Origin: Halobacteriales archaeon QS_4_66_20
GTDB taxonomy: Archaea > Halobacteriota > Halobacteria > Halobacteriales > Haloarculaceae
Reading direction: 5' to 3'
DNA: 64,000 nucleotides
Assembly: GCA_003021015.1 (NCBI GenBank)
Contig: PXRK01000038.1
Location: 35,953 to 99,952 of the forward strand
The stretch's first letter is position 1, and every line of letters begins with the position of its first letter. The position numbers and the translations under genes are program-made. Positions 33,801 through 42,713 of this stretch are shown here, one piece after another. The notes beneath the pieces were generated by a model, which worked only from the letters and a program-made list of their open reading frames with translations, was not told the DNA's origin and did no database searches.

Positions 33801-34998
33801 GAGCGACGAGACACAGCTTTTGGAGGGTATCACCGTCGTCGACCTCTCGACGTTCGTCACCGGCGGGTTCTGCTCGCTGATGCTCGCCAACCAGGGGGCG
33901 GACGTCATCAAAGTCGAGCGGCCGGGGTACGGCGACGACATCCGCCACTCCGGGCCGCCGTTCATCGACGGCGACTCGCCGTACTACTGGACGGTCAACT
34001 ACGACAAGCGCAGCGTCGAACTGGACCTGAAACGCGACGCCGGCCTTGCCGCGCTGTACGACCTCGTCGCTGAGACGGACGTGTTCATCCAGAACTTCCG
34101 GCCGGGGACGGCCGAGCGCATCGGCGTCGGCTACGACGACGTCCGGGCGCACAACGACGGCATCGTCTACTGCGACATCTCGGCGTTCGGCGACAGCGGG
34201 CCCTGGAGCGAGCGGCCCGGCTACGACCTGCTCGTCCAGGGGCTGAGCGGCATCATGTCCGTCACGGGCGAACCGGACGGCACGCCGGTGAAAGTCGGGC
34301 TGCCACAGACCGATCTCATCACCGCGATGTGGGCCGCCTTCGGCATCATGGGCGGGCTGTACCGCCGCTCGGAGACCGGCGGTGGCGAGTACGTCGAACT
34401 CGGCATGCTCGACGCGGCGCTGCCGTGGCTGACGAAGCAGGCCGGGAAGGTGTTCGCCGACGAACAGCCCGAGCGGATGGGGACGAAAGACCCAGTCCTC
34501 GCGCCGTACCAGACGTTCGAGACGGCGGACGGCTACCTTAACGTCGCCTGTCTGAACCAGAAGCTCTGGGGGGCGTTCTGCGAGGCGATCGGCCGGGACG
34601 ACCTCCGCGAGGACGACCGGTTCGTGGACAACGCCGACCGCGTCGAGCACATGGACGCGCTCGAAGCGGAACTCGCCGGGACCCTGGGAGAGCGCTCGAC
34701 CGACGAGTGGATGGAGATTCTCGTCGACGCGGGCGTCCCCGCCGCGCCGGTCCAGGACGTCGAGAGCGCGCTGGACAACGAGCAGACCGAGGCGCGCGGG
34801 ATGGTCCGGACGATGGACGATGGCGGCCGCGAGATTCCAGTGGTCGAGCACCCGCTGAACTTCGCCAACGCCGCGTCGGGCTTCGACAGCCCGCCGCCGG
34901 ACCTCGGCGAGCACACCCGCGAGGTGCTCCGCGAGGTCGGCTACGACGACGAGACGCTCGATCAGCTGGCCGCCGAGGGCGTGTTCGGCGAGGACTGA
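33799..34998 (+). CDS. CaiB/BaiF-type (family III) CoA-transferase
   Basis: A 399-residue family III CoA-transferase, moving CoA between carboxylic acids. The N-terminal signature GITVVDLSTFVTGGFCSLMLANQGADVIKVE, KRSVELDLKR and the VFIQNFRPG motif are clear; the catalytic Asp is in a GLPQTDLITAMWAAFGIMGGL context. It ends AAEGVFGED, with a 22-bp tandem duplication just after. It probably activates the island's acid substrate to a CoA ester. Confidence 0.9.
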   Translation: MSDETQLLEGITVVDLSTFVTGGFCSLMLANQGADVIKVERPGYGDDIRHSGPPFIDGDSPYYWTVNYDKRSVELDLKRDAGLAALYDLVAETDVFIQNFRPGTAERIGVGYDDVRAHNDGIVYCDISAFGDSGPWSERPGYDLLVQGLSGIMSVTGEPDGTPVKVGLPQTDLITAMWAAFGIMGGLYRRSETGGGEYVELGMLDAALPWLTKQAGKVFADEQPERMGTKDPVLAPYQTFETADGYLNVACLNQKLWGAFCEAIGRDDLREDDRFVDNADRVEHMDALEAELAGTLGERSTDEWMEILVDAGVPAAPVQDVESALDNEQTEARGMVRTMDDGGREIPVVEHPLNFANAASGFDSPPPDLGEHTREVLREVGYDDETLDQLAAEGVFGED

Positions 34999-35020
34999 GG
35001 GCGTGTTCGGCGAGGACTGA
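34977..35020. repeat. 22-bp tandem duplication spanning the CoA-transferase stop codon
   Basis: GGGCGTGTTCGGCGAGGACTGA occurs at 34977-34998 and again at 34999-35020. The second copy is outside the gene. Like the purH case, the duplicated unit includes the stop. Confidence 0.9.
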
Positions 35021-35157
35021 TGACTCGGCAGCTGGTGATGTTTCGGCAAGAGGTTGCTAAACACTGCCCGGCAGGTTCGTGGCAAAATTTAACACGCGAC
35101 CGGCCGTCTACCCAGAGGTACGAGTATGGATTCCCGTAGCGAGAGGGAGGCCCCCCG

Positions 35158-36054
35158 ATGAAACCGGCAGCGTTCGAGTACCACAGTCCGGAGACGGCCG
35201 AGGAGGCGACTGAACTCCTGGCGGACCTGCCCGACGCGAAGCTGATGGCCGGGAACCAGTCGTTCGGCATCATCATGTCGAACCGGCTCGCGACGCCGGA
35301 CCACGTCATCGACATCAGCGACATCGAGGGGCTCAGATACGTCGACGTCGGCGACGACGCCGTCGAGATCGGCGCGATGACGCGCCACGCTGACGTCGAG
35401 CACTCCGACGACCTGGCCGAGGTGCTCCCGCTCATGCCCGAGGCGGCCCAGCACATCGCCGGCCCCGCGGTCCGCAACCGGGGGACCGTCGGCGGCACGC
35501 TCGGCGAGGCGGACCCGGCGGGCAACCACTCGTGTACCCTCCTGGCGCTCGACGCGGAACTGGCGGTGGCGTCCGCCGACGGGGAGCGCACGATCCCGAT
35601 CGACGAGTACTTCCTCGCGTACATGCTCACCGCCGTCGAGGACGACGAACTGATCACGAGCGTCCGGGTGTCGCGGGAGGCGTTCCCGGTCGAGCGCACC
35701 GGCATGCGATTCACGGTGGAAAAGCGAGCCGCCCAGACGTGGCCGACGCTCGGCGCTTCGGCCGTGGTTCGCGTCGACGACCCGGACGCCGACGAGCCGG
35801 TGATCGAGGACGCTCGGCTCTCCTTTGCGAACGCCGCGGACGTTCCGCTGCGGACGCACGACGCCGAAGCGGAGGTGACGGGCGAGCCGCTCTCGGAGGG
35901 GCTCCTCGAATCAGTCGCGGACACCGTCTACGACGCCGTCGAGCCCCAGGACGAGATGCACGCTGACGAGACGTACAAGCGGGAACTCGCGGCGACGTTC
36001 GCCCGTCGCTCGCTCGCGACGGCGTACGACCGCGCGCAGGGGCTCGACGAGTAA
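35158..36054 (+). CDS. molybdenum hydroxylase FAD-binding (medium) subunit, CoxM type
   Basis: A 298-residue FAD subunit of the xanthine dehydrogenase family. FAD contacts are visible: LMAGNQSFGIIM (about 30-41) and GPAVRNRGTVGGTLGEADPAG (about 102-122), then MRFTVEKRAAQTWP. It takes electrons from the 2Fe-2S subunit and passes them on. The small and large subunits follow (36197-39165), after a 142-bp gap with its own TATA-like AGATATAATA (36151-36160). The usual YYRR-type quinone contact residues are not obvious. Confidence 0.88.
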   Translation: MKPAAFEYHSPETAEEATELLADLPDAKLMAGNQSFGIIMSNRLATPDHVIDISDIEGLRYVDVGDDAVEIGAMTRHADVEHSDDLAEVLPLMPEAAQHIAGPAVRNRGTVGGTLGEADPAGNHSCTLLALDAELAVASADGERTIPIDEYFLAYMLTAVEDDELITSVRVSREAFPVERTGMRFTVEKRAAQTWPTLGASAVVRVDDPDADEPVIEDARLSFANAADVPLRTHDAEAEVTGEPLSEGLLESVADTVYDAVEPQDEMHADETYKRELAATFARRSLATAYDRAQGLDE

Positions 36055-36196
36055 GGCTCCGGCCAGAAAACGAGTAACCGACCCCGCCTGCGACCGCGAC
36101 GAAAACGGCATCGTGAGCGCCGTAACCGCCCGCAATCCCGTGGTTTCGGCCCAAGATATAATATGGTGACCGCCTACTGTGGGGTACGAGCAGTCT

Positions 36197-36697
36197 ATGA
36201 GTACCGACACCACTACGGACCGGCCGACACGCGAGATCTCAGTGACGGTCAACGGCGAGGAGGTCACCGCCGAGGTGGAGCCGCGGCTGAAGCTCTCGGA
36301 CTTCCTCCGGAACTACGTCGACCTGGGGAGCGTGCGGGTCGGCTGCGAACACGGGGTGTGTGGCGCGTGTACGGTCAGCGTCGACGGCGACATCGCCAAG
36401 AGCTGTCTCATGTACGCGGTCCAGCTCGACGGCAAGGAGGTCACGACCGTCGAGGGAATCAGCGAGGCCGGCTCACTGCACCCGATCCAGGAGGCGTTTC
36501 ACGAGGAACACGCGCTCCAGTGTGGGTTCTGCACCAGCGGGTTCATCATGTCCGCGCGGGAGTTCCTCGCGGAGAACCCCGACCCCACGCGGGCGGAGAT
36601 CAAGGCGGCGCTGGCGGACAACATCTGCCGGTGTACGGGCTACCAGAACATCTTCGACGCCGTCGAGCGGGCGGCGGACAACATGGAGGGCGACTGA
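36197..36697 (+). CDS. molybdenum hydroxylase 2Fe-2S (small) subunit, CoxS type
   Basis: A 166-residue iron-sulfur subunit with two [2Fe-2S] sites: the plant-ferredoxin-type CEHGVCGACTVSVDG...SC (about 46-70) and the four-helix site QCGFCTSGFIM...NICRCTGYQNI (about 105-145). All eight cysteines are present. I chose the ATG at 36197, the usual start. It overlaps the large subunit gene by one base (TGATG), so translation is probably coupled. Confidence 0.92.
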   Translation: MSTDTTTDRPTREISVTVNGEEVTAEVEPRLKLSDFLRNYVDLGSVRVGCEHGVCGACTVSVDGDIAKSCLMYAVQLDGKEVTTVEGISEAGSLHPIQEAFHEEHALQCGFCTSGFIMSAREFLAENPDPTRAEIKAALADNICRCTGYQNIFDAVERAADNMEGD

Positions 36698-39165
36698 TGT
36701 CACAGACCGGTGAAGCCGGCACGGAGGCGGAGGCCGAGGCCGACGTCGAGACCGACGACGGGACGTTCGTCGGCACGGGACTCAACCGCGTCGAGGACCA
36801 CCGCATCCTGACCGGCGAGGCGGAGTACATCCACGACATCACGCCCGAGGGCTGTCTCCACATGGCGCTGTTGCGGACGACCCACGCCCGCGCAGACATC
36901 GTCGAGGTCGACACCAGCGGGGCCGAGGCCCACCCGGAGTGTGAGCTGGTGCTGACCGGCGAGGACGTCGCCGCGGAGTACAACCCGATGCCGTCGGGAC
37001 TTTCGGGGATCGAGGAGTGGGCACTCGCCCGCGACAGCGTCAAGTTCGTCGGCGAACCGGTCGCGATGGTCGCCGCGCCCGACCGGTACGTCGCCGAGGA
37101 CCTCCTCGACATGATCGACGTGGCCTACGACACGCAGGATCCGATCGTCGACCCGGTCGACGCGCGCCGCGACGACGAAGTCGTCCACGAGGGGCTGGGG
37201 ACGAACGTCCCCGACGAGGAGGAGTTCGTGTTCGGCGACGTGGACGCGGCGTTCAGAGAGGCAGACACGGTCGTCGAGAACCAGTACTCCTGGGGGCGGA
37301 TCTCGGGCGTCCCGCTGGAGACGGCCGGCGTCGTCGCCGAGTACGACACCGAGCGCGACCGGTTCGACATCGACTGCAACATCCAGCTACACACGCTGGT
37401 CGACGACACGGTGTACGAGCCGCTGGGGTACGACCCCGGCGACGTCTCGCTCAGCGTCCCGCCGGACGTGGGCGGGAGCTTCGGGACGAAAATCGCCATC
37501 CACCGCTACTGCGTCCTCGCCGCGATTGCGAGCAAAAAGCTGGATGGGACGCCAGTGAAGTTCGTCGAGGACCGCATCGAGAACCTGCAGGGCGGCGACA
37601 TGCACAGCTCCGACCGCGAGTACCTCGTCAGGCTGGCCTGCGACGACGACGGCACGATCCGCGGACTCGACGTGAACTTCGTCGACGACTTCGGCGCCTA
37701 CCCCCGCTACCCCGTCAACCAGACGCTCAAGCCACTCGCGGTGCTGACCAACGCCTACGACATCGAGCACGTCCGGTACAACTACGAGCTGGTGCTGACG
37801 AACAAGACCGCACAGACCGCCTACAGGGGCTTTGGCGTCCCGCCACACCTGTACGCACTGGAGATGGCGATCGACGAGGCGGCGCGCGAGGCGGGCATCG
37901 ACCCGTACGAACTCCGGCAGTCGAACCTGATCGGGCCCGACCAGGTGCCGTACACGCTCCCCTCGAACAACGTCTACGACTCGGGCGATTACCCGGGTGC
38001 GCTGGCGGAGTTGAAAGACACCGTCGAACGCGAGGAGCGGACCGAGGGCGGACTGCTCGACCCCGAGGTCGTCACACAGCAGCGCGAGGAAGGGAAGTAC
38101 CGCGGCGTCGGCTACAGCGTCCACATCGAGCCCGGCGTGAGCGGGTCGGACTGGACGGACCGCCAGCGGACCGACCGGGAGACGCTCGCCGAGCGGAGCC
38201 GCGAGGACGTCGCGGAGCTGCCGGAGTATCTCCAGGGCTCCGTCGACGAGGACGGGACCGTCGTCGTCTATCTCGCGACGGACACCTCGGGGCAGGGCCA
38301 CCAGACGATCCTCAAACAGCTGCTCGCCGACGAGCTCGACCTTCTCCCGAGCGACATCGAGGTGTCGTACCTGGACAGCGCCGAGGCGCCGACGGAGTAC
38401 GGCACCGCCGCGTCGCGGATGGCGGTGATGCTCTCGGGAGCCGCCCAGGGGCTCGCCGGGGAGTTCGCCGACAACTTCGAACGGCTCGCGGCGGCACACT
38501 GGGACGTCGACCGGACGGACGTGAGCTACCGCGACGGTGCGGTCCACCGGGCGAACAGCGACGAGACGCTGTCGCTCGCCGACCTCGCCGCCATCGACGA
38601 GGACTACCAAGAGTCGCTCACGGCCGCCGAGTACGCCTACGACCATCCGGCGTCGGACGTCGAGGCGTTCGACGAGGCGTTCACACAGAAGTACCCGGTG
38701 TACCCGACGGCCGCGTTCGCGGCGAACGCGCCGATCGTCGAGGTCGACATCGAGACGGGTGCCGTCGAGATTCTGAAGTTCTATTCGCTTCGGGATTGCG
38801 GGACGCAGCTCAACCCGACCATCGTCGAGGGGCAGGCGATGGGCGGGCTCGCACAGGGGATCGGCGCCGCGCTGCTGGAGGAGTTCAGCTACGACGACTC
38901 CGGCCAGCCCCAGGCGATCACGCTGTTCGACTACCTGCTGCCGTCGGTCACGAATGTCCCGGAAATGGAGCTGCTCCACACCGAGACGCCGTCGCCGTTC
39001 ACCCCGACCGGCGCGAAAGGCACCGGCGAGGGCGGGATGATCGACGGACCCGCGAGCATCGCGGTCGCGATCAACCGGGCACTGGAGCCGTTCGACGTCG
39101 TCGTCGACGAGATTCCGGCGACCCCCCACCGCCTCCGCCGGAAGCTCCGGGACGCCGACGAGTAG
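36697..39165 (+). CDS. molybdenum hydroxylase large subunit (CoxL-like, not CO dehydrogenase)
   Basis: An 822-residue molybdopterin cytosine dinucleotide-type catalytic subunit. It has RVEDHRILTGEAEYIHDI near the start, VGGSFGTKIAIHRYCVLAA, AYRGFGVPPHLYALE, TDTSGQGHQTILKQ and, near the end, GAKGTGEGGMIDGPASI with the catalytic Glu. The CO dehydrogenase active-site loop AYxCSFR is replaced by AYRGFGV, so it belongs with aldehyde, purine or aromatic hydroxylases rather than CO oxidation. An acidic, Glu/Ala-rich N-terminal 25 residues is a halophilic addition. The substrate is likely a heteroaromatic or aldehyde handled by the neighbouring cyclase, CoA-transferase and thiolase. Confidence 0.9.
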   Translation: MSQTGEAGTEAEAEADVETDDGTFVGTGLNRVEDHRILTGEAEYIHDITPEGCLHMALLRTTHARADIVEVDTSGAEAHPECELVLTGEDVAAEYNPMPSGLSGIEEWALARDSVKFVGEPVAMVAAPDRYVAEDLLDMIDVAYDTQDPIVDPVDARRDDEVVHEGLGTNVPDEEEFVFGDVDAAFREADTVVENQYSWGRISGVPLETAGVVAEYDTERDRFDIDCNIQLHTLVDDTVYEPLGYDPGDVSLSVPPDVGGSFGTKIAIHRYCVLAAIASKKLDGTPVKFVEDRIENLQGGDMHSSDREYLVRLACDDDGTIRGLDVNFVDDFGAYPRYPVNQTLKPLAVLTNAYDIEHVRYNYELVLTNKTAQTAYRGFGVPPHLYALEMAIDEAAREAGIDPYELRQSNLIGPDQVPYTLPSNNVYDSGDYPGALAELKDTVEREERTEGGLLDPEVVTQQREEGKYRGVGYSVHIEPGVSGSDWTDRQRTDRETLAERSREDVAELPEYLQGSVDEDGTVVVYLATDTSGQGHQTILKQLLADELDLLPSDIEVSYLDSAEAPTEYGTAASRMAVMLSGAAQGLAGEFADNFERLAAAHWDVDRTDVSYRDGAVHRANSDETLSLADLAAIDEDYQESLTAAEYAYDHPASDVEAFDEAFTQKYPVYPTAAFAANAPIVEVDIETGAVEILKFYSLRDCGTQLNPTIVEGQAMGGLAQGIGAALLEEFSYDDSGQPQAITLFDYLLPSVTNVPEMELLHTETPSPFTPTGAKGTGEGGMIDGPASIAVAINRALEPFDVVVDEIPATPHRLRRKLRDADE

Positions 39166-39276
39166 CGCGCTGTCGTCGGGTGGTCTGGCCGGTCCCACCC
39201 TCGGACCGCCCGAGTTTTTATATCCTGTGGCACGCCACCGATAAACATTAACCACAGCGGCCCGCGAAGCACCGCT

Positions 39277-40035
39277 ATGTCGGACAACGTACCGGTCAAC
39301 GCGCTCGAAACCTCGCTGACGATCGTCGAGACGCTGAAAGAACAGGAGCACGCGACGCTGACCGAACTCGCCCAGGAGGTCGACCTCCCGAAGAGCACGG
39401 TGTTCAACCACGCCAAGACGCTCGAACAGAACGAGTACCTCGTCAACGACGGGGGGTCGTACCGCGTCGGCTGCCGGTTTCTCGAACTGGGGGCGAAAGC
39501 GCGGGACTACCACGATGTCTACGAGATCGCACGGCAGGAAGTCGACAGGCTCGCCGCGGAGACGGGCGAAATATCGGCGCTCATCATCGAGGAGCACGGC
39601 TACGGCGTGTTCCTACACCGGGAGGAGGGCACGCAGGCGGTCCACATCGACAGCTACGTCGGCCAGCGGATCTACCTCCACGGGGCGGCGCTCGGGAAGG
39701 CGATCCTCGCGTCGCTGCCCCGCGAGCGCGTCGACGGGATCGTCGACCAGCACGGGCTCCCGGCGCTGACCCCGAACACGATTACCGACCGCGAGGAACT
39801 GTCCGCCGAACTCGACCGGATCGAACAGCGCGGCGTCGCGCTGGACGATCAGGAACGGCTCAACGGGCTCCGGGGGGTCGCCGTGCCGCTGACCGACGCG
39901 GACGGGAACGTGCTCGGCTCGATGAGCATCGCCGGGCCGACCAGCCGCGTGCAGGACGAGCGGTTCCGCGAGGAGTTCCCGGCGAAGATCAAGGACGCCG
40001 CCGACGTCGTCGAACTCAACGTCACCTACTCGTAG
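39277..40035 (+). CDS. IclR-family transcriptional regulator
   Basis: A 252-residue regulator. The N-terminal winged helix (about 8-70) has LTELAQEVDLPKSTVFNHAKTL, and the C-terminal IclR effector domain (about 85-250) has GYGVFLHREEGTQAVHI, LHGAALGKAILASLP and LRGVAVPLTD. It follows the molybdenum hydroxylase and likely controls the island in response to a small organic acid. TATA-like TTTTTATATCC precedes it (39213-39223). It resembles the second IclR protein at 48620. Confidence 0.9.
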   Translation: MSDNVPVNALETSLTIVETLKEQEHATLTELAQEVDLPKSTVFNHAKTLEQNEYLVNDGGSYRVGCRFLELGAKARDYHDVYEIARQEVDRLAAETGEISALIIEEHGYGVFLHREEGTQAVHIDSYVGQRIYLHGAALGKAILASLPRERVDGIVDQHGLPALTPNTITDREELSAELDRIEQRGVALDDQERLNGLRGVAVPLTDADGNVLGSMSIAGPTSRVQDERFREEFPAKIKDAADVVELNVTYS

Positions 40036-40092
40036 GCCGTTGCATCGTCCCGAGGGGTAGTTTTACACAGGCTGGCGGTGTACCCGATACCG

Positions 40093-41250
40093 ATGAGCGA
40101 CTCAGTCGCGGTACTCGGCGGCTCGATGACGAAGTTCGGGCAGCGCGACGCCTGGATCTGTGAGCTGCTCGCCGAAGCCGGGAGTGCGTGTCTGGCGGAC
40201 GCGGGCGTGCCGCCGGACGCGGTCGACCACCTGTACGTATCGAACATGGCCAGCGGGGAGTTCGAGGGCCAGACCGGCGTCATGAATGCCCTCGCCCACG
40301 ACCTGGGGCTCGTGCCCGCCTACAGCCAGCGGGTCGACCAGACCAGCGCCAGCGGCGGGGCGGGGATCTACGCCGCCTGGCAGTCGATCAAAAGCGGTGC
40401 GAGCGACATGACGCTGCTCGTCGGCGGCGAGAAGATGACCCACCGGTCGACAGCCGAGTCAACCGACGTCATCGCCTCGATCACCCACCCCGCCGAGTAC
40501 AAACACGGGGTCACCCTGCCCTCCTTCGCCGGGCTGACCGCGCGGCTGTACCTGGAGCAGTTCGACGCACCGCGCGAGAGTCTCGCCGAAGTGGCGGTGA
40601 AAAACCACGAGAACGGCGTGCGCAACGAGAACGCCCAGTTCCGCACTGAGATCACCGTCGAGGAGGCGCTCGACAGCCCGATCGTCGCCGACCCGCTCCG
40701 GCTGTACGACTTCTGTCCCGTCACCGACGGGAGCGCCGCGCTCCTGTTCTGTCCGGTCGCGGTCGCCGAGGAGTACACCGACGACTACGCGGTCCTTTCG
40801 GGGGTCGGCGGCGCGACGGACACCCACGTCGTTCACGAACGCGACGACCCGACGACGATGAACGCGGTCGTCGACAGCAGCGACCGGGCGTTCGAGATGG
40901 CCGGCCTCGAACCGGACGACATCGACGTCGCGGAACTCCACGACATGTTCACGATTCTGGAGTTCCTCCAGATGGAGGCGGTCGGGTTCGCCGAGCAGGG
41001 CCGCGCCTGGGAACAGGCGATGGACGGCTGGACCAGACTCGACGGCGACCTCCCGATCAACCCGTCGGGGGGGCTGAAGTCGAAAGGCCACCCGCTGGGC
41101 GCGAGCGGCGTCGCACAGGGGTACGAGATCTACGAACAGCTCGTCGGCGAGGCGGGCGACCGACAGGTGTCGGCCGACGCCGGCCTGGCCTGCAACGTCG
41201 GCGGGTTCGGCAACTGCGTGACGACGGCCATCATGGAGGCACGACAATGA
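40093..41250 (+). CDS. thiolase-family protein lacking the canonical nucleophilic Cys
   Basis: A 385-residue SCP-x/archaeal acetyl-CoA acetyltransferase-like protein. It has LLVGGEKMTHRSTAE, YDFCPVTDGSAALL, DVAELHDMFT and the C-terminal motifs SKGHPLGASGVAQ (catalytic His) and GGFGNCVTTAI. At the usual nucleophile site (ACASG in active thiolases) it reads QTSASGGAG, with Ser in place of Cys. Similar proteins with SGSGG at this site exist, so this may be a subfamily with altered chemistry. It overlaps the OB-fold gene by 4 bp, the common thiolase/DUF35 pairing. Start chosen at 40093. Confidence 0.85.
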   Translation: MSDSVAVLGGSMTKFGQRDAWICELLAEAGSACLADAGVPPDAVDHLYVSNMASGEFEGQTGVMNALAHDLGLVPAYSQRVDQTSASGGAGIYAAWQSIKSGASDMTLLVGGEKMTHRSTAESTDVIASITHPAEYKHGVTLPSFAGLTARLYLEQFDAPRESLAEVAVKNHENGVRNENAQFRTEITVEEALDSPIVADPLRLYDFCPVTDGSAALLFCPVAVAEEYTDDYAVLSGVGGATDTHVVHERDDPTTMNAVVDSSDRAFEMAGLEPDDIDVAELHDMFTILEFLQMEAVGFAEQGRAWEQAMDGWTRLDGDLPINPSGGLKSKGHPLGASGVAQGYEIYEQLVGEAGDRQVSADAGLACNVGGFGNCVTTAIMEARQ

Positions 41251-41609
41251 CGATGGACGCGTACCGCTACGAGGACGGCTCGATCAGCTACCCGGGACAC
41301 CCGCGAAGCCGCGACGGGGCGGAGCCGGCGGAGACGATTGACCTCAGCGAGTGCACCGGCGAGGTGATCACCTGGACGACGAGCACCGCGACGCCGCCGG
41401 GGGTCCGCACGCCCAACACGCTCGCCATCGTCGAGTTCGACGTCGACGGCGAGACCGTCAGGGCGCTCGGGGGGACGACGACCGACGACGTCGAAATCGG
41501 CCAGACGGTCACGCCGGTGTACGTCGAGGAACTGCGCGAGGCCGGCGTCGGGATCAAACCCGCCGACGGCCCCCAGGAGTGGGACGGCTACCGGTTCGAG
41601 CCGGTGTGA
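41247..41609 (+). CDS. DUF35-type OB-fold partner of the thiolase
   Basis: A 120-residue protein with the DUF35 OB-fold pattern: GEVITWTTSTATPPGVRTPN and LAIVEFDVDGETVRALG, then VTPVYVEEL and DGYRFEPV. The N-terminal zinc ribbon (CxxC pairs) found in most DUF35 partners is absent. In archaeal complexes this protein holds thiolase and HMG-CoA synthase together and shuttles CoA intermediates. The ATGA overlap with the thiolase indicates coupled translation. Probably soluble. Confidence 0.82.
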   Translation: MTMDAYRYEDGSISYPGHPRSRDGAEPAETIDLSECTGEVITWTTSTATPPGVRTPNTLAIVEFDVDGETVRALGGTTTDDVEIGQTVTPVYVEELREAGVGIKPADGPQEWDGYRFEPV

Positions 41610-42156
41610 GCGCCACAGCCCACCCCTGGACGGCAACCGACCCTCCGGACTGACTGCTGGGACCCCCAGGGTGGCGAGTCTTCTTACGGTCGATCTGTCC
41701 AGGCAAATTACATCCTTATCTTATCGATAAATTATTTCGACTGCAATGTTGGCCGAACAGTCGAGATATCACCCTCAAGATCTAGTTTGGTTGCCAGTCT
41801 TGCAACTCTCTGAGAACGCCCGAGTGCTCTCGATCCATAGTTGAGGGTCAGACTGGAGTGTCTTAAATACATATGGTTATACACCCGGACGTGATTTGCA
41901 TCTCTGGAGCGTCGGCGGGCACCCGGGCTAGCGATGAGGCTCGGCATCCAGTTGCACCTGGCTAATTTTTCGTTTTCGAATACTATATCCGTACTTGAAC
42001 TGTTGGGTATCTATCACTCTCGGAACGCAGTTCATGACTGTGCACAGAAGGCCGATCGACAGTCGATCAGTGGCAAGCCACGAATCGGACGCAGTTGACG
42101 AAACAGTGATTCTTATCACCAATATTTGTGTAGACTGCTGATCTCCATCCACATAA
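41610..42156. other. AT-enriched intergenic region without a recognisable gene
   Basis: GC content falls sharply after about 41690 (for example CTTATCTTATCGATAAATTA at 41714-41733). No reading frame is recognisable. A solo type C arm, ATACACCCGGACGTGA, lies at 41879-41894, just after a TATA-like TTAAATACATATGG. The stretch leads into a transposase remnant, so it is probably a scar of transferred DNA. Confidence 0.5.
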
Positions 42157-42375
42157 TCTGCTTCACTTTCGGGTGTTTTCAGTCGCGGCAACCGTACTTC
42201 CCGATACTTTTTGAGAGAATCGCGACAGAAACACGGTGTCGTCGACGCCGTGTTTATCGTCGATGGTGCAACCTACCTCTCCACCCCACTCTATCAAGCT
42301 GACCTCCGATTCCAGTATGAATGCAGCGGGAGTCGGAACCGTTTCAAACGTATATTTCTTCGTATAAGAAACTAA
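42157..42375 (+). pseudogene. IS6-family transposase remnant
   Basis: Reading in the frame ending at TAA 42373-42375 gives FLRESRQKHGVVDAVFIVDG, then LRFQYECSGSRNRFKRIF. This aligns with the catalytic region of haloarchaeal IS6 transposases (FLRELREKHDVEDAVFLVDGA...LRFQ-ERHGNRNAVERIFRE). The Asp of VFIVDG corresponds to the second catalytic Asp. The N-terminal HTH, first Asp and the terminal Glu helix are missing, and no terminal inverted repeats are visible. It is an old fragment. Confidence 0.7.
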
Positions 42376-42498
42376 AACTACTTGATTCAAACTAGTTTAG
42401 CCACGTCAAATTAGAGATAGCCGAACATTGGTTATAGAACGTCGTTCGCTGGCACAATCCTGAATGCCGTCTGCTAACAAAGTAGGAGCGACTAAGAG

Positions 42499-42636
42499 AT
42501 GGAACTGAACAAGCAGTACAAAGTCGGTCGAGTACTCGACGAGTACGATCCTGAGGAGTTTCATTCGCAACTTCCGGATCGCTGGCTCGGAACCGACGGG
42601 GAGGCCTACAGTCTTCGGACATTAGCCGACAAATAA
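42499..42636 (+). pseudogene. truncated rdfA paralog, 45 codons
   Basis: This frame reads MELNKQYKVGRVLDEYDPEE and ends with LRTLADK then stop. It matches the N-terminus of RdfA at 22770 (ERYKVGRVVSEYDLRDLHDRLPALW ... SLRELAER). The similarity stops exactly inside the SLRELAER block, and the rest of the 200-residue protein is absent. It is a decayed second copy rather than a gene, though a short peptide could still be made. Confidence 0.75.
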
Positions 42637-42713
42637 TCACGGCAGTCCGTTTCGATCACACTCGACAGTCCCCTAATCAGAAAAGAAATAGGCTCGCAGT
42701 AGCATACTCCGGT

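Noticed and set aside
36697..39165. Annotation as CO dehydrogenase large subunit
   Set aside because: The AYxCSFR active-site loop is replaced by AYRGFGV, so CO oxidation is not supported.
42163..42390. Minus-strand 75-residue frame over the scar region
   Set aside because: It is the antisense of the IS6 remnant, which gives recognisable transposase motifs on the plus strand.
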